Below are positions 51,935 through 60,717 of a stretch of 64,000 bases of DNA, piece by piece; position 1 is the stretch's first letter, and each line of letters starts with the position of its first letter. A program made the translations under genes and the position numbers. The notes under the pieces are model-generated. The model worked only from the letters and a program-made list of their open reading frames with translations, was not told where the DNA came from and ran no database searches. The DNA is from Pleomorphomonas sp. T1.2MG-36 (GTDB lineage: Bacteria; Pseudomonadota; Alphaproteobacteria; Rhizobiales; Pleomorphomonadaceae): contig NZ_CATNLY010000051.1 in the NCBI RefSeq assembly GCF_950100655.1, positions 186,001-250,000 on the forward strand. The letters are read 5' to 3'.

Positions 51935-53156
51935 CGCGACGCTTGCCGGTCGGAGGGGCGGCTTTCCGTTCGTGCTGGCCACCGCCTTTCTCGACGCGGC
52001 AGGCTTCGGCATGGTGCTGCCGGTGCTGCCGGCGCTGATCGCCTCGCTCACCGGTGACGGCATGGGCGCGGCGGCCGTCGAGGGCGGCCGGCTGACCTTC
52101 GCCTACGCGGCGATGCTGTTCCTGGTCTCGCCGTTGATCGGTGGCCTGTCCGACCGCTTCGGGCGGCGGCCGCTTCTCATCCTCGCCATTGCCAGCTTCG
52201 CGCTCGACAACCTGATCTGCGCCCTGGCGCCGTCGCTCGCCTGGCTCTATCTCGGCCGCCTCTTGTCGGGCATCTCCGGCAGCACCGGCCCGGTGATCGG
52301 CGCCTATGTCGCCGACACCACGGCGCCCGACGAGCGCGCCGGCCGGTTCGGCCGCGTCGGCATGGCCTTCGGCGCCGGTTTCATGCTGGGGCCGGCGCTG
52401 GGCGGTCTCGTCGGCGAGTTGTCGCCGCGCGCGCCCTTCCTGGCCGCCGCGCTGCTCGCCCTCGTCAACGCCTGCGTCGGCTGGGCTTTCCTGAAGGAGA
52501 GCCTGCCGGTGGAAAGGCGGCGCCCATTGGACATCAAGCGGTCCAATCCCTTCGGCGCGCTGCGGTTCATTGCCGGCGTTGCCGGCATCGGCCTGCCGAT
52601 CTTGGTGCTGGTGCTGATGCAGGTGGCGCACGACTCGCTGCCCGCCGTCTGGACCTTCTCGCTGAAGGAGCGCTTCGGCTGGGGCGAACGGGAGATCGGC
52701 CTGTCGCTGACGCTGGTCGGCGTGGTGATGACGGCGGTGACCGGCTTCGTCGTGGGGCCATCGGTGAAACGCTTCGGCGAACAGGGCGCGGCGATGGTCG
52801 GGCTGGCGGTGGCCGGCGTCGGCTTCCTGGGCTTCGCCTTTGCGACCTCGGGCGCGACGATCACGCCGTTCATCGCCGGCTTCGCCTTCATCGGCCTCGT
52901 CGGGCCGTCGCTCACAGCGGTGATGAGCCGTCGCGTTTCCGCCGACCGACAAGGCGAATTGCAAGGGGCGATCGGCGCGGTAAAGGGCATCACCATGGCA
53001 CTGGCGCCGATCCCGATGACCGAGCTGTTCGGCTACTTCACCTCCGACGCCGCGCCGGTGCACTTTGCCGGCGCGCCCTTCCTATTGTCGGCGGTTCTGA
53101 TGGGGGTGGCGCTGGTGGTGATCGGAATGGATCGAAGAGTGCGGCAAGCATCTTGA
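51927..53156 (+). CDS. Tet-type MFS efflux transporter
   Basis: A 409-residue, 12-helix MFS protein of the TCR/Tet group, GTG start at 51927 inside the previous gene. FVLATAFLDAAGFGMVLPVLP, the loop 2-3 motif PLIGGLSDRFGRRPLLILA (with the D-x-F-GRR antiporter core), GRLLSGISGSTGPVIGAYVAD and the motif C-like GFMLGPALGGLVGELS mark a drug/H+ antiporter fold. Whether it exports tetracycline or another compound is not readable. Confidence 0.88.
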   Translation: MADATLAGRRGGFPFVLATAFLDAAGFGMVLPVLPALIASLTGDGMGAAAVEGGRLTFAYAAMLFLVSPLIGGLSDRFGRRPLLILAIASFALDNLICALAPSLAWLYLGRLLSGISGSTGPVIGAYVADTTAPDERAGRFGRVGMAFGAGFMLGPALGGLVGELSPRAPFLAAALLALVNACVGWAFLKESLPVERRRPLDIKRSNPFGALRFIAGVAGIGLPILVLVLMQVAHDSLPAVWTFSLKERFGWGEREIGLSLTLVGVVMTAVTGFVVGPSVKRFGEQGAAMVGLAVAGVGFLGFAFATSGATITPFIAGFAFIGLVGPSLTAVMSRRVSADRQGELQGAIGAVKGITMALAPIPMTELFGYFTSDAAPVHFAGAPFLLSAVLMGVALVVIGMDRRVRQAS

Positions 53157-53200
53157 AGAGTGGGTGGCATTTTGCTACCTTTCGACCATGGGAGGCGGTA

Positions 53201-53557
53201 ATGGCCCAGTCCGTGAAGCTTGCTGACGACATCATGGCCCTTGTCCGGCGCGAGGCCGATCTTCACAGCCGCTCCGTTGCCGGCCAGCTGACACACTGGA
53301 TCAAGATAGGCCGAGCCATCGAACGCTCCGGCAACTTCAACTATGCGCGGATTACCGCCGCGCTCGAAGCCGGGCTCGATACGACGGAGCTGGGCGAAGA
53401 AGAAGAGGCCGCCTGGCTCGACGAGTTCACCGCCAAGATGGCGGAGCCATCGACGGCCGAGGCTGCGTTTTTCGAAAAGCGCAAGATGCTGGGCAAAGGC
53501 GTCGGTCTCGATGCGGGCGGCAATCTCGTCTACCAGAAAGGTGACGCGGTCGAATGA
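53201..53557 (+). CDS. ParD-like antitoxin
   Basis: A 118-residue protein from ATG 53201 (GGAGGCG upstream). The opening MAQSVKLADDIMALVRREAD and SRSVAGQLTHWIKIGRAIE match the ParD_like family, RHH-type antitoxins annotated as 'TA system antitoxin ParD family protein'. The C-terminal part is acidic and probably binds the toxin. It overlaps the zeta-type gene by ATGA. Pairing of a ParD-like protein with a zeta kinase rather than ParE is the notable point. Confidence 0.82.
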   Translation: MAQSVKLADDIMALVRREADLHSRSVAGQLTHWIKIGRAIERSGNFNYARITAALEAGLDTTELGEEEEAAWLDEFTAKMAEPSTAEAAFFEKRKMLGKGVGLDAGGNLVYQKGDAVE

Positions 53558-54141
53558 GGCCGAGCCTCGTTCTGCTTGCCGGACCCAACGGCGCCGGCAA
53601 GTCCACGCTCTACGAGACGCGTGTCGCGCCGCGTTTTGCCGGGCCTTTCATCAATGCCGACGTCATCCAGCGCGATGAGCTCAAGGACGTTTCTGTCGAG
53701 GCGTCCTACAAGGCAGCCGAGATCGCGGCGGCTCGTCGGCTGGAGATGCTGGCCGAGGGCAGGAGCTTCGCGACCGAGACGGTCTTCTCCCATCCCTCGA
53801 AACTTGATGTCATCGAGGTTGCCCGGCAGCGGGGATACATCGTCATCGTCATGCACGTCGGCATCGACAGTCCCGACCTTTCGGTTGCTCGCATTCGGGA
53901 ACGTGTCTCCGAAGGCGGTCATGACGTGCCCGAGGACAAGGTCCGCGCCCGGTTCGATCGTGGAGGCCCCCTGATCCGTCAGGCCGTGCTGCGCGCCGAT
54001 CGTGGCTTGGTCTATGACAACTCAAGGCTCAACGAGCCGCCGCGACAGGTCCTCGCTTTTGCAGACGGACGCCTGAGCCAAGTCGCTCCCGACTTGCCGC
54101 AATGGGCACTGTCGATTTACGCCGACGACCTCGTGATCTAG
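53554..54141 (+). CDS. Zeta-toxin-family kinase
   Basis: A 195-residue P-loop protein. Walker A GPNGAGKST (residues ~10-18) opens the chain; INADVIQRDEL and GRSFATETVFSHPSKLDVI resemble the substrate-binding parts of zeta toxins, which phosphorylate UDP-N-acetylglucosamine and block wall synthesis in Gram-positive models. It is shorter than classical zeta (about 287 residues), like many chromosomal zeta-domain proteins. Coupled to the ParD-like gene. Toxicity is inference. Confidence 0.88.
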   Translation: MRPSLVLLAGPNGAGKSTLYETRVAPRFAGPFINADVIQRDELKDVSVEASYKAAEIAAARRLEMLAEGRSFATETVFSHPSKLDVIEVARQRGYIVIVMHVGIDSPDLSVARIRERVSEGGHDVPEDKVRARFDRGGPLIRQAVLRADRGLVYDNSRLNEPPRQVLAFADGRLSQVAPDLPQWALSIYADDLVI

Positions 54142-54203
54142 GCTGTTGTTCATTTCAACAGCTGTCCGCGTCGATTTCGAGCAGTATCACTGAGAGGTTC
54201 GAC

Positions 54204-54512
54204 ATGACCGAGTATATCGCCAAGCGGGGCGCCGATCGGTGTCCGAACCATCCGGGTGCGCTGTTGGATGAAATCATCCCCGCGACCGGCAAGTCCAAGG
54301 TGGAGATTGCCTCCCTGCTCGGGATTTCCCGGCAGCAGCTCTACGACATCATTGGTGAGCGCAAGCCCGTTTCGCCGCAGATGGCCGCTCGTCTGGGCAA
54401 GCTGTTCGGCGATGGCGCCGGCGTCTGGCTGCGCATGCAGGCTGCCCACGATGCCTGGAAGGCCGAACATGAGGTCGATGTTTCGGCCATCCCGACGCTC
54501 AAGGTGGCGTGA
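54204..54512 (+). CDS. HigA-type HTH antitoxin/regulator
   Basis: A 102-residue protein from ATG 54204. The HigA family opening CPNHPGALLDEIIPATGKSK and HTH IASLLGISRQQLYDIIGERKPVS, broken here for length, then MAARLGKLFGDGAGVWLRMQAAHDAW, identify it. HigA normally follows higB, but no higB-like frame lies between 53157 and 54204. It may be an orphan, or serve as the regulator of the ParD-like/zeta pair 62 bases upstream. Confidence 0.85.
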   Translation: MTEYIAKRGADRCPNHPGALLDEIIPATGKSKVEIASLLGISRQQLYDIIGERKPVSPQMAARLGKLFGDGAGVWLRMQAAHDAWKAEHEVDVSAIPTLKVA

Positions 54513-54530
54513 GGGCGTCCGCAGTCAGGC

Positions 54531-54561
54531 TAAAAAAGAAAACCGGCCCCTTCGGGCCGGC
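54531..54561 (-). terminator. carA terminator
   Basis: GCCGGCCC / GGGCCGGT-type stem with a 4-base loop; on the minus strand it is followed by TTTTCTTTTTT. It lies 24 bases after the carA stop. Confidence 0.85.
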
Positions 54562-54584
54562 TCGTCGTTCGTCTATCGCTCGGC

Positions 54585-55784
54585 TCAGGCCCGCTCGGGC
54601 ACCGGTGCCTCGCCCTTCTTCTCGCGGATCAGGTTGACGAAGCGCTTGAAGAGATAGTGGCTGTCCTGCGGGCCGGGTGACGCCTCGGGGTGGTATTGCA
54701 CCGAGAAGGCCGGCTTGTCTTTCACGCGCAGGCCGCAGTTGGAGCCGTCGAACAGCGACACGTGCGTCTGCTCGACGTTGTCCGGCAGGCTGTCGGGGTC
54801 GACGGCGAAGCCGTGGTTCATCGAGGTGATCTCGACCTTGCCGGTGGTGTAGTCCTTCACCGGATGGTTGGCGCCGTGGTGGCCCTGGTGCATCTTCTTG
54901 GTTTTGGCGCCGAGGGCGAGGCCCATCATCTGGTGGCCGAGACAGATGCCGAAGGTGGGCACGCCCGACTCGATCACCGCCTTGATGGTGGGAACGGCAT
55001 AGTCGCCGGTGGCGGCCGGGTCGCCGGGGCCATTCGACAGGAACACGCCGTCCGGCTGGTGGGCGAACACGTCCTCAGCCGTGGCGGTGGCCGGCAGCAC
55101 CACCACCTCGCAGCCCTCGTCGACCAGAAGGCGCAGGATGTTGCGCTTGATGCCGAAGTCGAGGGCGACGACCTTGTACTTCTTGTCGATCTGCTGGCCG
55201 TAGCCCTTGTTCCAGGCCCAGCTCGCCTCGGTCCAGTCGTAGCTCTGCGGGTTGGTGACCTCGATGGCGAGGTCGAGCCCTTCGAGACCCGACCACGCCT
55301 TGGCCTTGGCCTTCAGCGCCTCGAGGTCGAACTTGCCGTCGGGCGCGTGGGCGATGACGGCGTTGGGCATGCCCTTCTCGCGGATCAGCGCGGTGAGCGC
55401 GCGCGTGTCGACGCCGGTGATGCCGACGATGCCGCGCGCCGTCAGCCAGGTATCGAAGCCCTTGAGCGAGCGGTAGTTGGAGGGGTCGGTGACCTCGTCC
55501 CTCAGCACCACGCCGCGCACGCCGCTCTCGGCGGCCATGTTGACGGTCTCGATGTCCTCGTCGTTGACGCCGACATTGCCGATGTGCGGGAAGGTGAAGG
55601 TGACGATCTGGCCGGCGTAGGAGGGATCGGTGAGGATCTCCTCGTAACCGGTCATTGCCGTGTTGAAGCAGACCTCGGCCACCGCCTCGCCTCGCGCGCC
55701 GATGCCGAAGCCCTCGATGACGGTGCCGTCGGCGAGCACCAGAACGGCGGTGGGCGTGGGTTCCTGCCAGGCGGCGATGGTCAT
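54585..55784 (-). CDS. carA: Carbamoyl-phosphate synthase small (glutaminase) subunit
   Basis: A 399-residue amidotransferase from ATG 55784 (AAAGGAGCG upstream). The N-terminal CPSase_sm domain (VLVLADGTVIEGFGIGARGE, CFNTAMTGYEEILTDPSYAG) is followed by a class I glutaminase with nucleophile in FGICLGHQMMGLALG and catalytic His/Glu in YHPEASPGP. It delivers ammonia to CarB, which lies 17 kb upstream in the window and is not co-transcribed. Confidence 0.97.
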   Translation of the reverse strand: MTIAAWQEPTPTAVLVLADGTVIEGFGIGARGEAVAEVCFNTAMTGYEEILTDPSYAGQIVTFTFPHIGNVGVNDEDIETVNMAAESGVRGVVLRDEVTDPSNYRSLKGFDTWLTARGIVGITGVDTRALTALIREKGMPNAVIAHAPDGKFDLEALKAKAKAWSGLEGLDLAIEVTNPQSYDWTEASWAWNKGYGQQIDKKYKVVALDFGIKRNILRLLVDEGCEVVVLPATATAEDVFAHQPDGVFLSNGPGDPAATGDYAVPTIKAVIESGVPTFGICLGHQMMGLALGAKTKKMHQGHHGANHPVKDYTTGKVEITSMNHGFAVDPDSLPDNVEQTHVSLFDGSNCGLRVKDKPAFSVQYHPEASPGPQDSHYLFKRFVNLIREKKGEAPVPERA

Positions 55785-55918
55785 GGCGGACGCTCCTTTG
55801 GGCTGAAAAGGCATCGCGGATCGATGCTAAGGCGCACCGAAAGGCCGGCACGGCGGGCCGCCCGGCAGATCTGAGGCTACATAGGCGAGCCGGCCGGTGG
55901 CGTCAATGACGACGGCCG

Positions 55919-57358
55919 TCATTCGCCGCCGGTAGCCACCGGTTTTCGGGCGAGACGGTGGAAGAGGACGCCGACGATCATCACGGCGAAGACGGCGACC
56001 GGGTAGAGGCTGGCCTCGCGCCCGGCCGCCCTGAAGGCCTCGGCCGCGCCGGCACCGTCCGAGAGGGCGGCGAGGCGGGCGCTCTGGAAGACGAGGTCGA
56101 CCATGGCGAAGCCGAGGGCGGCGCCCACCTGCTGGAAAGCCTGCTGCACGCCGGCCGCCGCGCCGTGATCGGCCGGGGGAGAGGCGGCCATCACCGCCCG
56201 GAACAGCGCGTTGACCAGCGTGCCCATGCCGAGACCACTGAGGTAGTGCGCCGCCGCGAAGGGGGCGGGCGTCGGTTCGACGGCGCCGAACAGGGCGCGG
56301 ATCGCCAGCATGCCCAGGGCGAACAGCAGGGCGCCGAGAGCGAGCTGGCGGTCGATCGGCTGACGCCGCATGCGGCCGACGACCAGCGAGGCGGTGAGCA
56401 CGCCGGCCGGGAAGGCGGCGAGGACGAGGCCTGTGCGGTCGGGCGTCAGGCCGACGCCGGCTTGCAGGGCAGTGGACATGGCCGCGAAGATGCCGGGGCT
56501 GGTGGTGAAGACGACGGCGGTCAGCGCCACGGCGCCGACCACCAGCGGCTGCTTGACCAGCGAGGCCGGCAGGATCTGCGGCTTGCCGAGGGCGGCGGCG
56601 CGGCCGAGATGGCGGCGGAGCAGGAGGGCGACCGGCAGGGCGGCGGCGATGGGAAGGGCGATCCAGACCGGCCAGCCGGCGAGGCGGCCGATGGCGAGCG
56701 GCACCACCACCAGGAGGATGGCGAGCGAGAACAGCAGCACGCCTGGGCCGTCGAAGCCGGCGCGGTTCCTGCCGGTGTCGGGCAGGGTGATGAGGCCGCC
56801 CGCGACGATCAGCAGGCCGGCCAAGCCCTCGTAGAGAAAGATCAGCCGCCAGCCGAAGCCGCCGGGGTCGAGCGTCAGCACGGCGCCGCCGAGAACCGGG
56901 CTGAGGATGGAACCGCAGGCGGTGGTGGCGATGAACAGGCCGATGCCGCTCATCCGCCCCTCGGACGGGCCGAGCCGGGCCGCCAGCGCCATGGCCTGCG
57001 GCAAGAGGGCGGCGGCGGCGAAGCCGGCCAGAAGGCGGCTCGCAAGCAGGACGACGATGGACGTCGCCAAGGCCATCGACAGGCTGGCGACGACCCAGAC
57101 GGCGGCGCCGGCCAGCAGCACCTGCCGACGCCCCTTGAGATCGCCGAGCCGGCCGAACGGCAGCAGCCCCAGGGCGAAGGCCAGCGAGAAGGCCAGCGGC
57201 ACCAGCGCCAGCGTCGCCGTGTCGGGGGCGAGGTCGCGGCCGATGGCCGGCAGCGAGATGATGAGCAGCGAGATGTCCATGATGGTCGTGGCGGCGGCGA
57301 ACAGCACGACGACGAGCGCCAGACGCGGATGGCTGGAGTCGGACGGCGGGGCGGACAT
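55919..57358 (-). CDS. DHA2-type MFS efflux transporter (14 helices)
   Basis: A 479-residue membrane protein from ATG 57358 (GGAGG upstream). ATTIMDISLLIISLPAIGRD is the typical DHA2 first helix; LLPFGRLGDLKGRRQVLLAGA is the loop 2-3 motif A; GGAVLTLDPGGFGWRLIFL marks the helix 5-6 region. It probably exports drugs or other toxic compounds. Divergent Rrf2-family gene with a shared palindromic operator suggests repression by that regulator. Confidence 0.88.
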   Translation of the reverse strand: MSAPPSDSSHPRLALVVVLFAAATTIMDISLLIISLPAIGRDLAPDTATLALVPLAFSLAFALGLLPFGRLGDLKGRRQVLLAGAAVWVVASLSMALATSIVVLLASRLLAGFAAAALLPQAMALAARLGPSEGRMSGIGLFIATTACGSILSPVLGGAVLTLDPGGFGWRLIFLYEGLAGLLIVAGGLITLPDTGRNRAGFDGPGVLLFSLAILLVVVPLAIGRLAGWPVWIALPIAAALPVALLLRRHLGRAAALGKPQILPASLVKQPLVVGAVALTAVVFTTSPGIFAAMSTALQAGVGLTPDRTGLVLAAFPAGVLTASLVVGRMRRQPIDRQLALGALLFALGMLAIRALFGAVEPTPAPFAAAHYLSGLGMGTLVNALFRAVMAASPPADHGAAAGVQQAFQQVGAALGFAMVDLVFQSARLAALSDGAGAAEAFRAAGREASLYPVAVFAVMIVGVLFHRLARKPVATGGE

Positions 57359-57380
57359 GGCGACCTCCGTGAGGGGATAA

Positions 57381-57403
57381 TTCGAAACTTCATAAGTTAC
57401 GAA
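57381..57403. promoter_or_regulatory. Palindromic operator between MFS and Rrf2 genes
   Basis: TTCGAAACTT-CAT-AAGTTACGAA: 10-bp arms with one mismatch around CAT. It lies 22 bp upstream of the MFS start and 73 bp before the Rrf2 start, in the 117-bp divergent gap, and is AT-rich in GC-rich surroundings. Confidence 0.65.
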
Positions 57404-57475
57404 ATAGGGAGCGTCAACCACTCATGTAACTTCTGTTGTTTCGTGATAGGGTGCGCCCTGTTCAAGGAGACGACG

Positions 57476-57937
57476 ATGAGACACGACGGCCGCCTGTCGC
57501 GCATGCTGCACGTGCTGCTTCACATGGAGGAGCAGCAGCGTCCGATGACCTCGGATGAGATCGCCGGCATGCTCGGCACCAACCCGGCCCTGGTGCGGCG
57601 GACGCTGGCCGGGCTGCGCGAGGGCGGCTATGTCGTGTCCGAGCGCGGCCATGGCGGCGGCTGGGTGTTGGGCAAGCCGCTCTCCGAGATGACATTGCGC
57701 GACGTCTACGACGCGGTGGGGGCGCCGGAGGTCTTCGCGCTGGGCCTTGCCGACGACCAGCCGCAATGCCTCGTCGAGCAGGCCGTCAACACGGCGCTGC
57801 GCCAGACGCTGGACGAGGCGCGGGCGCTGCTGCTCCGGCGCTTCTCCGAGATCCGCGTGTCGGACCTGCGCGACGACTTCGCCGCCCGCGCCGCCGCGCT
57901 GGGGATTGTCCCGGGGATGAGCTGCTCCGAAAGGTGA
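57476..57937 (+). CDS. Rrf2-family transcriptional regulator
   Basis: A 153-residue protein from ATG 57476 (AAGGAG upstream). The Rrf2 winged helix is clear: RLSRMLHVLLHMEEQQRPMT, SDEIAGMLGTNPALVRRTLA, GLREGGYVVSERGHGGGWVL, then LRDVYDAVGAPEVFAL. I do not see the three-cysteine FeS cluster of IscR/NsrR; only scattered cysteines are present, so it belongs to the YwnA/cluster-less type. It likely represses the divergent MFS pump. Confidence 0.9.
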   Translation: MRHDGRLSRMLHVLLHMEEQQRPMTSDEIAGMLGTNPALVRRTLAGLREGGYVVSERGHGGGWVLGKPLSEMTLRDVYDAVGAPEVFALGLADDQPQCLVEQAVNTALRQTLDEARALLLRRFSEIRVSDLRDDFAARAAALGIVPGMSCSER

Positions 57938-58035
57938 TCCCGGCCTCTGGTTGGGATATCTCGTTTTCCGGCCGACAAGCTGGCAGACTGTGGGGCCGCT
58001 GCGATTCCGCGTCGGACGAACAGGAGTCTATCGCG

Positions 58036-58443
58036 ATGCCCTCAACCACCTCCGGCTCCTGTCAGTGCGGCGCCGTCCAGTTTCAGGTCTCGGGTGAGTT
58101 CGAGGCCTTCTTTCTTTGCCATTGCCAGCGCTGCCGGAAGGACACGGGGTCCGCGCATGCGGCCAACCTGTTTTCGTCGTCGGCGAAGCTGAACTGGGTT
58201 TCCGGTCATGACAGCGTCCGGACCTACCGGGTTCCGGAGACCCGCCACCAAAAGAGCTTTTGCGTGACCTGCGGGGCCGCCGTTCCGAGCGTTCAGGCGA
58301 ATGGGGCTTTGTTGGTGGTGCCTGCCGGCAGCCTGGACAGCGCCATCGACATCCGCCCCAATGCCCATATCTGCTGTTCAAGCGCGGCGGAGTGGGACGA
58401 CAACCTGGAGACCATCCCGAAGCTGGATGGCCTGCCAGGTTAG
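58036..58443 (+). CDS. GFA-family (CENP-V/glutathione-formaldehyde-like) zinc protein
   Basis: A 135-residue protein from ATG 58036 (AGGAGT upstream). Zinc cysteines are C9-x-C11, C28-x-C30-x2-C33 and C76-x2-C79, the GFA-domain pattern (SCQCGAVQF, CHCQRCRKDTGSAHAAN, SFCVTCGAAVPS). GFA proteins are small zinc-binding folds; one member condenses formaldehyde with glutathione, but most have unknown roles. It stands alone, convergent with the phosphodiesterase gene. Confidence 0.92.
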   Translation: MPSTTSGSCQCGAVQFQVSGEFEAFFLCHCQRCRKDTGSAHAANLFSSSAKLNWVSGHDSVRTYRVPETRHQKSFCVTCGAAVPSVQANGALLVVPAGSLDSAIDIRPNAHICCSSAAEWDDNLETIPKLDGLPG

Positions 58444-58479
58444 GTTCGCCGCGATCCTCAGTCCCCGGCGTCGAAGCGC

Positions 58480-59451
58480 TCAGCCGCCCTTCAGGAGCGG
58501 CCCGATGGTCTCGACCTTGTTGGTCCAGACGTAGCCGTCGAAGCCCTTGGGGACCTTGGCGGCCAGCTCCTCTGTGTCGATGCCGGTGGAGAAATCGCCG
58601 GCATAGGGGCCGACCAGGATCACCGTGCTGCCGGCGTCGCGCATGCGCTTCAGGAAGCGGTGCGGCCAGCCCCAGGCGTAGGGTGCGTAGTCGACCGGCA
58701 GGGCGACGATGGTGTTGCGGCAGCCACTCGGCACGATGCCGGTCCAGCCGTAGGCCTCATAGGGCAGGAGGCAGCCCTTGATCATCGTCCGGTCGAAGCC
58801 CTTGAGGCCGGGCACCCCCTTGAGCGCCGCCTGCGTCGGCTCGGAGCCGCCATAGACGCCGAAGGTGGCGGCGCGCGCCGTCGGGTCGGCGTTGAGCATG
58901 GCGGCCAGCGCCTCGCCCTCCTCGACGCGCCGGCTCTTGAAGTTGACGAGGAAAGAGCCTTCCGGGAAGGCGGCGTAGACGTCTTCGAGGCGGGGCATCA
59001 GGCCGACGCCCTTGCCGCGCAGCGGAAAGGTCTTGCCGCCGTCGGCGGTGTAGCCATAGCCGACGTCCAGCGTCTTGAGCGTCGTCCACGGCGTTTCCTC
59101 GGTGACGCCATGGCCCTCGGTGCGGCAGTCGATCGTCCAGTCGTGCAGGACGGCGAACACCTTGTCGGGCGTCAGGTGGATGTCGAGCTCCACCACATCG
59201 GCGCCGGCGGCGAAGGCGGCGCGCATTGAGGGGATGGTGTTCTCCATGAACGGATGGCTGGGCGGGTCGATGCGGGCCGCCGTGCAGGTCTCGGCGTCGA
59301 GACCGACGCGCGAATAGGTCTGGTGGACGCCGCGATGGGCGAGGATGCGCGGCGTGCCGGGCGATGCCGGCTCGGCCAGCCAGGAGGCGTTCAAGAGATA
59401 GACGGCGCCGGCGACGAGGACGACGCCAGCCAGGATTTTCTTTCCGCGCAT
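58480..59451 (-). CDS. Glycerophosphodiester phosphodiesterase family protein
   Basis: A 323-residue protein from ATG 59451 (GGGAGAGC upstream) with an N-terminal hydrophobic anchor or signal (residues ~5-22). The GDPD TIM-barrel residues are ILAHRGVHQT, then MENTIPSMRAAFAAGADVVELDIHLT (shown in pieces here as ENTIPS and ELDIHLT) and VLHDWTIDCRT. It hydrolyses glycerophosphodiesters outside the inner membrane. The substrate range is unknown. Confidence 0.9.
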   Translation of the reverse strand: MRGKKILAGVVLVAGAVYLLNASWLAEPASPGTPRILAHRGVHQTYSRVGLDAETCTAARIDPPSHPFMENTIPSMRAAFAAGADVVELDIHLTPDKVFAVLHDWTIDCRTEGHGVTEETPWTTLKTLDVGYGYTADGGKTFPLRGKGVGLMPRLEDVYAAFPEGSFLVNFKSRRVEEGEALAAMLNADPTARAATFGVYGGSEPTQAALKGVPGLKGFDRTMIKGCLLPYEAYGWTGIVPSGCRNTIVALPVDYAPYAWGWPHRFLKRMRDAGSTVILVGPYAGDFSTGIDTEELAAKVPKGFDGYVWTNKVETIGPLLKGG

Positions 59452-59537
59452 GTAGCTCTCCCTTGCTGCCCCGGCGAACGGATAGCGGTCAAATGCGGCG
59501 CCATCCAGCCATCGGGGCGGCGGGAATGGGCCGTATG

Positions 59538-59879
59538 TTACGCCGTCGCCCGCTCCATCCAGACCGGCCGGACCTCGATGGTCGCCGCCTTGGCCATCGG
59601 GTGCCGGCGCGCCAGCTCCAGCGCTTCGTCCTGGTCGCGGCAGTCCACCAGCTCGAAGGCACACATCTGCTCGGCCGCATCGGAGAACGGGCCGTCGACG
59701 ATCTCAACCTTGCCGTCGCGGATCCTGACGGTCTGCGCCGTGTCGGCCGGCTGCAAGGGCTTGCCGGAAATGCGCTTGCCCCGCGCCGTGGTGTCCTCGA
59801 TCCAGGCGAGGATGTCGCCGACGAGGCTTTCGGTCGGCTGGAAGTCGGCGTCGTGGCTGATGATGAGAAGATACTGCAA
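59538..59879 (-). CDS. YCII-related (DGPF domain) protein
   Basis: A 113-residue protein. The likely start is TTG 59879 (GGAG 8 bases upstream), giving QYLLIISHDADFQPTES; no in-frame ATG fits. VEIVDGPFSDAAEQMCAFEL holds the DGPF motif, and ALELARRHPMAKAATIEVRP closes the fold. YCII/DGPF proteins are ferredoxin-like and often sit beside ArsR-SRPBCC genes or sigma factors, as here. Function unknown. It follows the ArsR-SRPBCC gene by 65 bases, same strand. Confidence 0.85.
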   Translation of the reverse strand: MQYLLIISHDADFQPTESLVGDILAWIEDTTARGKRISGKPLQPADTAQTVRIRDGKVEIVDGPFSDAAEQMCAFELVDCRDQDEALELARRHPMAKAATIEVRPVWMERATA

Positions 59880-59944
59880 GGTCGTCTCCAATCTTGAAAA
59901 AGATGGGGTTGCAAGCGTTCGGGGAGTTTGAGGGTTCGCAGCGG

Positions 59945-60706
59945 TCAGGGGGTATCGTCGGCGTCCAGCCATCTCAGCGAGCCGGGCGTCGTCAGGATGT
60001 CGCCGGTCTCAAGCAGGGTCTTGAGGCCGGAGAGAACCATCGGCCATCCGCCGTAGAGCTGTGGGCTGGCTCCGCGCGGAAGGTCGTCGTGCGTCAACAC
60101 CAGACGGCACGTGTCTTCGATCTTCTCGATGTCGATGACGACGCGAGAAGGGCCGTATTTCTCGACCTCCTCGCTCCAGTGGGCGGAGTAGGTCGTAACG
60201 AGGCGCCAGGGCGGATCGGCCTCCACGATCGTGCCCGAGACGACGAGCCGCCCCTGTCCGGTCGCGGTGTATTCGGAGCCGGGGCGATAGTCCGAAACCA
60301 CCTTGAGGCCGAACTGATATTTCTCTCTCATCTCCGGGTCGGTCAGGGCTTGCCAAAGGGCCTGAGGCGACGCGCGGATGTAGCTTTCGTAGACGACGCT
60401 CATCATCTTGCCCTCGGTGTAGTCCCGAAGGCCGAAGGTCGCCTGCTCGGCGATGTATTTCTGCATCCATCGCGCATACATCTCGCGAACGGGCGCAGCG
60501 TTGAGGAAGTGGAGCTTCTCGCGCCCCACCTTGCGAACGACGACGAGGCCGGCGTCTTCAAGCAGCTTGAGGTGTTTGGCCACCCCGAACCGCGACATGC
60601 AGAACTTCGATTCGAGTGAACTCAGGCTTTGCCCGTCCTCGACGTTGAGGGCGTCGAGCAAGGCGCGGCGCGTGGGGTCGGAGAGTGCCCTGAACAGCTC
60701 ATCCAT
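59945..60706 (-). CDS. ArsR-type regulator fused to SRPBCC (AHSA1) domain
   Basis: A 253-residue two-domain protein. Residues ~1-95 are an ArsR winged helix (MDELFRALSDPTRRALLDAL, SRFGVAKHLKLLEDAGLVVV). Residues ~105-250 are an AHSA1/START-like SRPBCC ligand domain (YIRASPQALWQALTDPEMR, VVSGTIVEADPPWRLVTTY). ATG 60706 gives the family N-terminus; ATG 60727 lies inside a 20-bp palindrome and is less likely. It probably represses itself and the YCII gene when no hydrophobic ligand is bound. Confidence 0.88.
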   Translation of the reverse strand: MDELFRALSDPTRRALLDALNVEDGQSLSSLESKFCMSRFGVAKHLKLLEDAGLVVVRKVGREKLHFLNAAPVREMYARWMQKYIAEQATFGLRDYTEGKMMSVVYESYIRASPQALWQALTDPEMREKYQFGLKVVSDYRPGSEYTATGQGRLVVSGTIVEADPPWRLVTTYSAHWSEEVEKYGPSRVVIDIEKIEDTCRLVLTHDDLPRGASPQLYGGWPMVLSGLKTLLETGDILTTPGSLRWLDADDTP

Positions 60707-60717
60707 GGCCTGACAAT

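Noticed and set aside
53157..54203. A higB toxin gene partner for the HigA-like protein
   Set aside because: I looked on both strands for a ~90-residue RelE-like frame and found only the ParD-like and zeta genes.
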